Source of the DNA: Candidatus Enterousia avistercoris | GTDB lineage: Bacteria > Pseudomonadota > Alphaproteobacteria > Rs-D84 | Assembly: GCA_017694255.1 (NCBI GenBank) | Contig: JADINC010000005.1 | Location: 1 to 25,163, forward strand | DNA length: 25,163 nt | Direction of reading: 5' to 3' | Shown here: piece after piece, positions 16,479 to 22,712 of the stretch | Layout: each line of letters starts with the position of its first letter | Position numbering within the stretch: position 1 is the first letter of the stretch | Notes under the pieces: generated by a model | Told to the model about the DNA's origin: nothing | Seen by the model: only the letters and a program-made list of their open reading frames with translations | The model's database searches: none | Position numbers and translations under genes: made by a program

Positions 16479-16929
16479 TATCAACGAAAAACAGGTTGCA
16501 TTTTTAAATGCGTGCATACAAAATCCAAATACGCCCGCATATAAATCAGACGGAACGTCTGTCCCGCTGAATACATTGGATGTTAATGCGGTTGAATTTA
16601 TTGGTGGCCTGTGGCGGGTCCAAGATTTAACAAATTATAAAATAGTTATGGTGCGCGATCGCCCAATGATACTGGGCAAAGAAATCCCACATACAGAACA
16701 CACCTTTTTCAAATATTATCGTGGTTCGTTTTTAACATATAATTGTTATGGTCCAATTGCGCCACATTATGAAATGGTTGTTGCAAAATATAAAACAGAC
16801 CGTGGTACATATTGGTCATATGGAAAAACAATCGCGGATGCGCGCGCGTTTATGGGAATTCGACTGTACGATGAATACATGGATTTAATCCACAGCGTCG
16901 CATGTAAAAAACAGATTCAAAAAAATTGA
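16432..16929 (+). CDS. Hypothetical protein overlapping the obg 3' end
   Basis: I do not recognise this 165-residue protein. It is soluble-looking, has no signal peptide, and is rich in aromatic residues in the middle (EHTFFKYYRGSFLTYNCYG, DRGTYWSYGK). A strong SD (AGGAGG, about 6 nt before the ATG) lies within the obg coding sequence, so the 47-nt overlap with obg looks like real coupled translation rather than a chance frame. Codon use resembles its neighbours. The downstream rubrerythrin gene has its own promoter, whose -35 overlaps this gene's stop codon. Confidence 0.85.
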   Translation: MQKTNQIRNPLANYRDINEKQVAFLNACIQNPNTPAYKSDGTSVPLNTLDVNAVEFIGGLWRVQDLTNYKIVMVRDRPMILGKEIPHTEHTFFKYYRGSFLTYNCYGPIAPHYEMVVAKYKTDRGTYWSYGKTIADARAFMGIRLYDEYMDLIHSVACKKQIQKN

Positions 16930-16954
16930 TTTTCGGATTTTTATCTGTTAAGAT
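16926..16954 (+). promoter_or_regulatory. Predicted rubrerythrin promoter
   Basis: TTGATT (16926-16931, overlapping the upstream stop codon), a 17-nt spacer and TAAGAT (16949-16954). Confidence 0.5.
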
Positions 16955-16992
16955 TCCAACCGTTAAATTAACACGTAAAAGGAGAATAAAAC

Positions 16993-17616
16993 ATGTCATC
17001 ATTAAAAGGTACCCAGACTGAAAAAAATCTGTTAATTGCGTTTGCTGGCGAATCCCAGGCACGTAATCGCTATACATTTTTTGCGTCCAAGGCCAAAGAC
17101 GAAGGATACCAGGCAATTTCAAAAATATTCTTGGAAACGGCAGAACAAGAAAAAGAACATGCGTCGCGCTTGTTTAAGTTCCTAGAAGGGGGCGATTTAG
17201 AAATAACCGCGTCGTATCCTGCTGGAAAAATTGGCACAACGCTGGAAAATCTGCAGGCGGCGGCATATGGTGAACACGAAGAAAACACAAACATGTATCC
17301 AAAATTTGCACAAATCGCGGCCCAAGAAGGCTTTGATTCTATTGCCGAAGTTTTAAAGAACATTGGATATGCCGAACGTTATCATGAATCACGCTATCGT
17401 GCATTGATTGATGCGATTGAAACGGGCACATTATTCAAACAGGATAAAATTGTTATGTGGCGTTGCACGAACTGTGGCATGTGGCACATTGGCACCGAAG
17501 CACCAAAGGTATGCCCTGCGTGCCTGCATCCCCAGGGTTATTTCATCAGCGAAGGCACAATATCCCGCTGTGATACTAACGAAGGTTTCTGTGAATACGC
17601 AAAAATCGATGATTAA
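16993..17616 (+). CDS. rbr: Rubrerythrin (peroxide-reducing diiron/rubredoxin protein)
   Basis: This 207-residue cytoplasmic protein reduces hydrogen peroxide in anaerobes and microaerophiles. The ferritin-like domain has the expected diiron ligands: Glu20, Glu53 and His56 (EQEKEH), Glu94 and Glu97 (GEHEE), Glu128 and His131 (AERYH). The C-terminal rubredoxin-like Fe(SCys)4 site is formed by Cys158/Cys161 (CTNC) and Cys174/Cys177 (CPAC). The usual Gly after the second CxxC is Leu. A tail of about 22 residues with two extra Cys (193 and 200) follows the rubredoxin domain, making it longer than the typical 190 residues. The ATG is preceded by AAAAGGAGAATAAAAC, a strong SD, and a terminator follows, so it is monocistronic. 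Confidence 0.96.
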   Translation: MSSLKGTQTEKNLLIAFAGESQARNRYTFFASKAKDEGYQAISKIFLETAEQEKEHASRLFKFLEGGDLEITASYPAGKIGTTLENLQAAAYGEHEENTNMYPKFAQIAAQEGFDSIAEVLKNIGYAERYHESRYRALIDAIETGTLFKQDKIVMWRCTNCGMWHIGTEAPKVCPACLHPQGYFISEGTISRCDTNEGFCEYAKIDD

Positions 17617-17619
17617 AAA

Positions 17620-17645
17620 AATCCCCCGTTTGGGGGATTTTTTTT
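17620..17645 (+). terminator. Rubrerythrin terminator
   Basis: AATCCCCC-GTTT-GGGGGATT is followed by a run of T, right after the stop codon. Confidence 0.9.
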
Positions 17646-17812
17646 GCGGACAGACCACCAATTTGTCACCCCGCGCCCCCACTGCCGTCATCCCGGCACA
17701 GGCCTTGTTTTGTCACCCCGGTGCCTCTCTGTCGTCATCCCGGCGCAGGCCGGAATCCATTGCGCCGCAGGCATTCTCCTTGTCATCCCGCGGTTCGTGC
17801 TTTCCCTTTTAT

Positions 17813-17843
17813 GTCACCCCGGTGCTTGACACCGGGGTCCAGG
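17813..17843 (+). repeat. Complete 31-nt palindromic repeat unit
   Basis: The unit has the form GTCA-CCCCGGT-GCTTGAC-ACCGGGG-TCCAGG and can fold as a hairpin. It is an inverted homologue of the unit at 17909-17939. Confidence 0.85.
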
Positions 17844-17908
17844 TCATAGAAGTCGTCGCGCAGCGACACAAATAATATTGTCTGTGCTGACGCACAGGAG
17901 TTAAAATA

Positions 17909-17939
17909 CCTGGATCCCGCGGTCAAGCCGCGGGATGAC
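17909..17939 (-). repeat. Complete 31-nt palindromic repeat unit, inverted
   Basis: Read on the minus strand it matches the 17813-17843 unit over 31 nt. The stem differs only by paired changes (C-G to T-A, and GT/AC to CG/CG), while the GCTTGAC centre and TCCAGG end are conserved. Confidence 0.85.
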
Positions 17940-17981
17940 AAAGAATGAAGAACGCCGGGAAGCGTGGTCAAACAACAACAC

Positions 17982-18009
17982 CCCCACAAAAACATTCGTT
18001 TTTGTGGGG
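17982..18009. repeat. Perfect 12-bp hairpin
   Basis: CCCCACAAAAAC, the loop ATTC, and the exact complement follow one another. The sequence is unrelated to the GTCATCCC repeats. It has no T-run, so it is not an obvious terminator. Confidence 0.7.
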
Positions 18010-18074
18010 ACCCCGCGCCCCGGGATGACAAAGAGAGAAGAATGCGTCCCCAGTATGACAGGGTACGGTAACGA

Positions 18075-18497
18075 TTACACCAATCCTGTTTTCATTTCGT
18101 TGCCAACATAAAACTTGTATGATTTCGGAACAAATTCCAACAGCGTCAAATTCGCATCGTCTGCACCGGTATAGCCAAATTCACTGTAACTGTCGCGCCA
18201 ATATTTTTTCTTTTCGTCCAAATTGTCAATCACGCGCATTTCACCGAACAGACGCACCGCGTACCGTGTGTTTGAATTAAAATAATACAAACAGCATTTC
18301 GCATTATGCCGCAATTGCGCCATTTTTGGACTGTCCCCATTTGTTATAAAGTGCAATTTTAAATCCGTCACATCCGCATTCAGCGCATTCATCACCGTGC
18401 GGCATTCTGGATATCCGTCCAATCGGTTCGTCCCCAGCACCACATCATCACACGATTTTACAACATCGATTATTGCAGTTATTTCATCATTGTTCAT
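18075..18497 (-). CDS. Pyridoxamine 5'-phosphate oxidase-like (split-barrel flavin-binding family) protein
   Basis: This 140-residue protein starts at the ATG at 18497 (MNNDEITAI) with a strong SD GGAGGGTACAA. The order of features follows the PNPOx-like/general-stress-protein-26 family: an N-terminal helix, LGTNRLDGYPECRTVMNA, LHFITNGDSPKMAQLRHNAKCCLYYF, a VRLFGEMRVIDN strand, KKKYWRDSYSEFGYTGADD, and LLEFVPKSYKFYV. It probably binds FMN, F420 or a related cofactor; the substrate is unknown. It is too small and divergent to call PdxH. The start lies 11 nt inside the upstream lipoprotein gene, so the two form a coupled pair. Confidence 0.85.
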   Translation of the reverse strand: MNNDEITAIIDVVKSCDDVVLGTNRLDGYPECRTVMNALNADVTDLKLHFITNGDSPKMAQLRHNAKCCLYYFNSNTRYAVRLFGEMRVIDNLDEKKKYWRDSYSEFGYTGADDANLTLLEFVPKSYKFYVGNEMKTGLV

Positions 18498-18954
18498 TTG
18501 TACCCTCCATTTCGTCCAAAACATCGTCCAGCATGCGCAATGCGCTGTTCTGGCACGCACGTCCGCGCCATGTCATCAGTTCTTCGCCTGTTTGTTGATC
18601 GGCAATAGACACACTAAAATTCCACCACCAAAATCCATTGAATGGGCACCAGAACGGATTAAACATTTCACCGCGTTCAGACACCTTTACAATATATCGT
18701 GCATTTTTTGGAATAACAGCGGTATCTATTTCTATGTTTTCTGAATCTGTGAACACATTTCTATTTGCGGCGGCGGTACCAACCACAACATTGTAACCGC
18801 GTTCGCGCATCTTTTCTTTAATACTGCGCTTCATGCCATAACCACCACGATCGGCATAGAAGGTTTGCGTTGCATCAATTGAATCCGGCTTAACATACAC
18901 ACTGTTACAGGCGGCCATCGAAAATAAAATCATACCAGCAAAAATAAATCTCAT
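18487..18954 (-). CDS. Putative lipoprotein, unknown function
   Basis: This 155-residue protein starts at the ATG at 18954 with upstream AAAGGAAGTAAGT. The N-terminus MRFIFAGMILFSMAAC is a lipoprotein signal peptide with lipobox SMAAC, so it would be membrane-anchored in the periplasm after cleavage before Cys16. The mature part has RGYNVVVG, ARYIVKVSE and TGEELMTWRGRAC strands, reminiscent of small beta-rich envelope lipoproteins, and an aromatic GFWWWNF stretch, but I cannot assign a family. A longer frame upstream (to 19041) would run through the tRNA-like repeat and is rejected. The 3' end overlaps the PNPOx-like gene by 11 nt. Confidence 0.85.
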   Translation of the reverse strand: MRFIFAGMILFSMAACNSVYVKPDSIDATQTFYADRGGYGMKRSIKEKMRERGYNVVVGTAAANRNVFTDSENIEIDTAVIPKNARYIVKVSERGEMFNPFWCPFNGFWWWNFSVSIADQQTGEELMTWRGRACQNSALRMLDDVLDEMEGTNEQ

Positions 18955-19020
18955 ACTTACTTCCTTTGCAAGCCAGTGTATATAAATAACTGCACAAAAA
19001 CAAGTATGAAAAACAAAAGG

Positions 19021-19037
19021 TTCTGGCGCACCCGGCG
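19021..19037 (-). repeat. Copy of the tRNA-Arg(CCG) 3' end
   Basis: These 17 nt are identical to 19192-19208, which is the 3' acceptor strand, CCA and 3 flanking nt of tRNA-Arg(CCG). The two copies are 171 bp apart in direct orientation. No 5' half of a tRNA accompanies this copy. Confidence 0.9.
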
Positions 19038-19163
19038 GCATTCACTCGCACGACACTGTCGTGTCGGCTGTGTGGCATTCGTTGCGTTTCGAACTGCACT
19101 GCGTTTGTTCTCAACTACTCATTGTCGAACGCGTGCGCGTCCAAATCTCGGGGTTCGCTGCAT
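19038..19163 (-). other. Structured tRNA-3'-end element (Arg copy)
   Basis: This segment lies between the tRNA-Arg hairpin and the duplicated tRNA 3' end. On the minus strand it has a 44-nt block (19158-19115) starting GCGAACCCC and ending TTCGACAATGAGTAG. It continues to a 21-nt block (19068-19048) with a CGACAC/GTGTCG stem, followed by TCGTGCGAGTGAATGC running into the tRNA 3'-end copy. All blocks recur in order at 24059-24176. There is no plausible reading frame. Confidence 0.8.
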
Positions 19164-19193
19164 AAATTAAACCGCCATGCGGCGGTTGAATTT
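19164..19193 (-). terminator. Hairpin directly after tRNA-Arg
   Basis: A 13-bp stem (AAATTAAACCGCC against GGCGGTTGAATTT, one wobble) with loop ATGC starts 1 nt past the tRNA CCA and ends in a T-rich arm on the minus strand. It could terminate the tRNA transcript or act in 3' processing. Confidence 0.7.
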
Positions 19194-19194
19194 C

Positions 19195-19271
19195 TGGCGC
19201 ACCCGGCGCGATTCGAACGCGCAGTCCCCGCCTTCGGAGGGCGATGCTCTATCCAGTTGAGCCACGGGTGC
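19195..19271 (-). tRNA. tRNA-Arg (CCG anticodon)
   Basis: A 77-nt cloverleaf with encoded CCA: acceptor GCACCCG/CGGGTGC, D-arm GCTC..GAGC, anticodon arm CGCC-CTCCGAA-GGCG, and T-arm GCGCG-TTCGAAT-CGCGC. The CCG anticodon reads CGG codons. Confidence 0.95.
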
Positions 19272-19284
19272 ATAACAATGCATG

Positions 19285-19312
19285 ATTATATATATTTATC
19301 GCATAAAATCAA
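19285..19312 (-). promoter_or_regulatory. Predicted tRNA-Arg promoter
   Basis: The minus strand reads TTGATT (19312-19307), a 16-nt spacer and TATAAT (19290-19285). It starts right after the stop codon of the upstream gene. Confidence 0.65.
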
Positions 19313-19323
19313 TAAATATAAAT

Positions 19324-20142
19324 TTATCTTTGGTGAATTTGTTTACGCCGTCCCATCAGCCACATCAAACGTTTTCCAAAATTTGTTATATTTGATATAG
19401 TGTGTATACGTTTTTTGTCCAATATTTGCCCGCTGACAAATTCATAGCTGTCGATTAGCGTATTTATATTACCCCTTAACTGCTGATATTTTGCCGCCAT
19501 CATACCGAATGCATAGTTTTTATTTGCAATGGCGACTTCGTCCATATCAACCAGTGCGGCAATATGCCCATCATGGCCAATTATTACATTTTTTGGCGTT
19601 ATCCCACAGTGGTACAAACCGTACGTTTCATTACTACCGCGGTTCATTAGCTTTACTGCCTCAGAATATAATTTACCCATAAATTTATTATTAACACCCG
19701 TTACATTTGCCTTTACAACATCATGTGTTTGTGAATATTGCATTTTATATATTGGTCGCCAGTCTATTTTAGACATCTGGGCAAACAAATCCAGAATATC
19801 CGCATATACACCGTCTATATCATCTGGGGTCATGCCATCGCCAATACATTCGTATAATGTACGTCCTGGGATTTTCGGATAAACTTCGAACCATTGATGG
19901 CCCGCAGAATGTGCCACCACGCGTGGTACTGGTATATTGCGCGCGTCCAGCATTTGTGCCACCAGTTCATTTTTCAAAACCATTTCTGCACTGTTAAACT
20001 TATATACATATTCCGAACCATCGATCCCAGATTTAGAAATAAAAACATTATTTTGTGCGCCACGAATTTTTGGCATACTGATTTCACACGCGCCAATATG
20101 TAATGTTTTGACTGCTGTATCTATGTCAAATTGTTTTTGCAT
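19324..20142 (-). CDS. Aminoglycoside phosphotransferase-fold protein, probably catalytically impaired
   Basis: This 272-residue protein starts at the ATG at 20142 (MQKQFDIDTAVK) with SD AAGAGGATTATAT. Kinase-like features are the N-lobe YVYKFNSAEMVLKNELVAQML (candidate Lys and Glu), a hinge-region VYPKIPGRTLYE, and the C-lobe YHCGITPKNVII then ALVDMDE. In APH and choline-kinase relatives the catalytic motif is HGDxxxxN; here it reads His178-Cys-Gly180...Asn185, so the catalytic Asp is Gly, while the metal-binding Asp199 is kept. It may be a pseudokinase or use another base. It follows prfB by 19 nt and is probably cotranscribed. Substrate unknown. Confidence 0.75.
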   Translation of the reverse strand: MQKQFDIDTAVKTLHIGACEISMPKIRGAQNNVFISKSGIDGSEYVYKFNSAEMVLKNELVAQMLDARNIPVPRVVAHSAGHQWFEVYPKIPGRTLYECIGDGMTPDDIDGVYADILDLFAQMSKIDWRPIYKMQYSQTHDVVKANVTGVNNKFMGKLYSEAVKLMNRGSNETYGLYHCGITPKNVIIGHDGHIAALVDMDEVAIANKNYAFGMMAAKYQQLRGNINTLIDSYEFVSGQILDKKRIHTISNITNFGKRLMWLMGRRKQIHQR

Positions 20143-20161
20143 ATATAATCCTCTTGAAAAT

Positions 20162-21236
20162 TTATTGTCCACGTTGCAGACACGCAATCATAAAATCGTC
20201 CAAATCCCCATCCAGCACAGCTGACGAGTCCGTTTTTTCAACGCCCGTCCGCACATCCTTGACCAGTTGATATGGATACAGAACATAGTTTCTTATTTGA
20301 CTGCCCCATTCGATTTTCTTTTGCGCGGCCAGGGCGGCGTTTTCAGCCTCGGCCCGTTTTTGCATTTCCAGTTCATATAATTTACTGCGCAACATTTTCA
20401 TTGCCATTTCGCGGTTTTGAATTTGGCTGCGTTCATTTTGGCATGTAACAACAACGCCCGTTGGAATATGCGTAATTCGAACAGCGCTGTCCGTTTTGTT
20501 AACGTGTTGGCCACCCGCGCCAGACGAACGATATGTGTCGATACGTAAATCTTTATCGTTAATTTCAATTTCCACAGAATCATCAACGTCCGGCCAAACG
20601 TCAACAGATGCAAAACTGGTCTGGCGTTTTCCATTCGCGTTAAATGGCGAAATCCGCACCAGACGATGTACCCCAATTTCGTTTTTCAGCCACCCATACG
20701 CACGTTCGCCGGTTATTCTGTACGTTATATTTTTGATGCCGGCGGTGTCGCCAGGATGTTCTTCGATAACATCGCATGTAAAACCATGGCGTTCGGCCCA
20801 TCGTGCGTACATACGGGCCAGCATTTGTGCCCAGTCTTGGGCTTCGGTCCCGCCGGCGCCCGCCTGGATGAACAAGAATGCGCCATTATTATCCGCCGGA
20901 TCGCGAAACAAGGTTATGAATTTTGCGCGGTGTGCCGCATCTGCCAGTTTTTCAATTGCGGCAATAACATCCGGGTCTTCGGGTGCAATGTCATACAATT
21001 CGGTTAAGTTTTTATATTCTGAATCCATTTTGCGCAATTCGTTCAACGATTTTTCCAGACTGGATTTTTTTTGTAAAATTGCACGTGCATTATCTGGATT
21101 ATCCCATAAATTCGGGTCATTTACCTGAATATTTAGTGAATCTATTTCTTGTTCCAGTTTTTCTGGGTCAAAGAAACCCCCTGACGGCAGAAATGTCGTC
21201 AAAGATTTGTGATAACAATTCGTTTGGCATAGTCAT
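20162..21236 (-). CDS. prfB: Peptide chain release factor 2, with programmed +1 frameshift
   Basis: RF2 terminates translation at UGA and UAA. The anticodon-mimic SPF lies in ISPFNANGKRQ, and the catalytic GGQ in SSGAGGQHVNK. The gene starts in frame 0 at the ATG at 21236 (or 21230): 22 codons encode MTMPNELLSQIFDDISAV then RGFL, and then UGA follows. The site reads AGG GGG TTT CTT TGA C (21182-21167), with the AGGGGG internal SD and the CUU UGA C slip site of classical prfB. A +1 shift continues DPEKLEQEI to the stop at 20162, giving a product of about 357 residues. Without the shift the main frame would begin at an artificial internal ATG (21202). Low RF2 would promote shifting, so RF2 autoregulates. 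Confidence 0.96.
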
Positions 21237-21243
21237 AATTGGC

Positions 21244-21271
21244 ATCTTAGCAATTTATTTTGCTAAATCAA
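21244..21271 (-). promoter_or_regulatory. Predicted prfB promoter (leaderless geometry)
   Basis: The minus strand reads TTGATT (21271-21266), a 16-nt spacer and TAAGAT (21249-21244), with only 7 nt to the ATG at 21236. The spacer and -10 also contain a TTAGCAA/TTGCTAA dyad. Confidence 0.5.
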
Positions 21272-21301
21272 TGTTTTTATATTTTATGGTCAAATGAATG
21301 A

Positions 21302-21330
21302 TTGCCTTTTGTTGGTGAATATGCTAACAT
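21302..21330 (+). promoter_or_regulatory. Predicted promoter of the secreted 419-residue protein gene
   Basis: TTGCCT (21302-21307), a 17-nt spacer and TAACAT (21325-21330). A strong SD, GAGAGGGG, lies at 21341-21348. Confidence 0.5.
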
Positions 21331-21356
21331 TCTTTTGAACGAGAGGGGATTCCACA

Positions 21357-22616
21357 ATGAAACGTATTTTTACTGTATTTGGCTTTATTGGGGCACTGGC
21401 CATGATTTCGCCGGCATTTGCCGTATCGGCGGGCACTGTTGCGACAAATTCTGTGTCGCGCGGGGTTGCGGCGGGATATGCGGGTGCCGGGACCACGGGG
21501 ACCAGTGGACGCGGATACCAGGGACTGGCCAACGCATACCAAACGAACCAGCGTAATACATACTATATGGTTACCCAGCCAGATGTTGATTCTGCCTGTC
21601 GTGAAAAGATTTACAATTGCTTGGCCGAATACTGTGGTGATGTAACTGTTGTCCCAGGGCAGCGTTCTGGGCGTTGCCAATATGCAACGGAAACAGAACT
21701 GTATAATTATGCATTATTGTGCCTGCAACGCGATACATCGGTTTTGTTGCCGCAATATAATTCAAATAATTTGCGCACTGGGGCGGGGGGGATGAATACT
21801 GCGGCGCGCCTGTGTCCGCCATATGTTCAACAAGAAGTTATGTCATATCTGTCCATGGCAAGCATGGCGGATGATTTATCAAAATCTCATTCTGATTTAT
21901 GCCTGCAACGCCGTCAAGAGCTAGAGGCGGCAATGGCGTGCCACGCGGTTGCATTGGCGTATGGTAACGAAACAGCCAGTATGTTAACGACCCAGTTAAC
22001 AGATGCCTGTGGCGCGGGTGTGCCGGGCGGTTCGGCAGAAATGGTGACCCGGTTCGCAAATGCGGGCAATGTTGGCGCGAATATTTGGGGATGGGCCGAA
22101 AAGATTTTAAACCTGGAAATGAATGCCAAGGGCGACGATTGGCAAATGGCGGTTGATTCAGTATTGGCTAGCTATGCAAATCGTATGAATTTGGCGTGTG
22201 GGGACGATTTGCAAATTAACACTGCGTCATATTCCACATCAAATTCATCCCAACCAACGACTTTACAGACTGTGGCGGCATTGGCTACGGGTGTTGGTTT
22301 TCCGTCTGCCACCCCCCAGGTACAAAATCCATATGAAAACCAAAGTTTGTATATGGAAGTAAAAACAATGTCTGAAGTGTACGATTACGCCACGGCCCAA
22401 CAATTAATCAATGCCGCGATGAGCAGTCCTGCCACAACGCAAAATGATTTCTTGACCACCGCCCAGCTAAGCAATATGCAAACAGCATACGTTCGCGGGA
22501 CCAAGGTATTCATTGTTCGCGACAGCGCGCGTTGCTATATCGTGCCGGTACAATCATTAACGACCGCAGAATCAAACCTGATTGCGCAAACGTTTGCCAG
22601 TTGTGTCAGTCGTTAA
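21357..22616 (+). CDS. Secreted Cys-containing protein, unknown function
   Basis: This 419-residue protein begins with a clear Sec signal peptide (MKRIFTVFGFIGALAMISPAFA, cleavage after about residue 22). The mature part starts with a Gly/Ala/Ser/Thr-rich low-complexity stretch to about residue 60. A Cys-dotted globular region follows, with CREKIYNCLAEYCGDV, CQYATE, LLCLQRD, LCPPYVQQEV, DLCLQRRQELEAAMACHAV, NLACGDDL and a final ARCYIVPVQ..CVSR. The Cys are mostly spaced to form disulfides, and helix-rich segments dominate, unlike the InlB-B-repeat proteins here. Likely periplasmic or outer-surface. I cannot assign a family. It is monocistronic, with its own promoter and terminator, and divergent from prfB. 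Confidence 0.9.
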   Translation: MKRIFTVFGFIGALAMISPAFAVSAGTVATNSVSRGVAAGYAGAGTTGTSGRGYQGLANAYQTNQRNTYYMVTQPDVDSACREKIYNCLAEYCGDVTVVPGQRSGRCQYATETELYNYALLCLQRDTSVLLPQYNSNNLRTGAGGMNTAARLCPPYVQQEVMSYLSMASMADDLSKSHSDLCLQRRQELEAAMACHAVALAYGNETASMLTTQLTDACGAGVPGGSAEMVTRFANAGNVGANIWGWAEKILNLEMNAKGDDWQMAVDSVLASYANRMNLACGDDLQINTASYSTSNSSQPTTLQTVAALATGVGFPSATPQVQNPYENQSLYMEVKTMSEVYDYATAQQLINAAMSSPATTQNDFLTTAQLSNMQTAYVRGTKVFIVRDSARCYIVPVQSLTTAESNLIAQTFASCVSR

Positions 22617-22627
22617 ACCTGAAACCA

Positions 22628-22654
22628 GAACCGCCACGGCGGTTCCTTTTTTTT
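22628..22654 (+). terminator. Terminator after the 419-residue protein gene
   Basis: GAACCGC-CACG-GCGGTTC is followed by a CC and a run of T. Confidence 0.85.
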
Positions 22655-22675
22655 GCGATATCTTTCCCACAACGC

Positions 22676-22704
22676 TTGAAAATGGGGGTAAAATTTGGTA
22701 TAAT
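22676..22704 (+). promoter_or_regulatory. Predicted amidase promoter (leaderless geometry)
   Basis: TTGAAA (22676-22681), a 17-nt spacer and consensus TATAAT (22699-22704). The ATG at 22713 is only 8 nt past the -10, so the transcript would start at or next to the start codon. Confidence 0.65.
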
Positions 22705-22712
22705 ATTTCAAA

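Larger units (their letters stand above)
17646..18074. repeat. Gene-free region made of GTCATCCC-type palindromic repeats
   Basis: No credible gene is seen in these 429 nt. They hold at least eight full or half copies of a GTCA[C/T]CCCG motif or its complement CGGGATGAC (near 17664, 17687, 17714, 17733, 17780, 17813, 17934 and 18021). One copy (about 17734-17760) includes CGGCGCAGGCCGGAATCCA. Such palindromes are known in intergenic DNA of many alphaproteobacteria. Short frames reported across the region are only translations of the repeats. Confidence 0.85.

Noticed and set aside
17408..18031. Short frames on both strands in the 17646-18074 region
   Set aside because: They are translations of palindromic repeats (for example repeated VIPAQAG-like strings), not genes.
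18955..19170. Frames across the tRNA-Arg element, including a 184-residue extension of the lipoprotein
   Set aside because: The lipoprotein has an SD and lipobox at the ATG at 18954. The upstream part is the structured element and the tRNA 3'-end copy.
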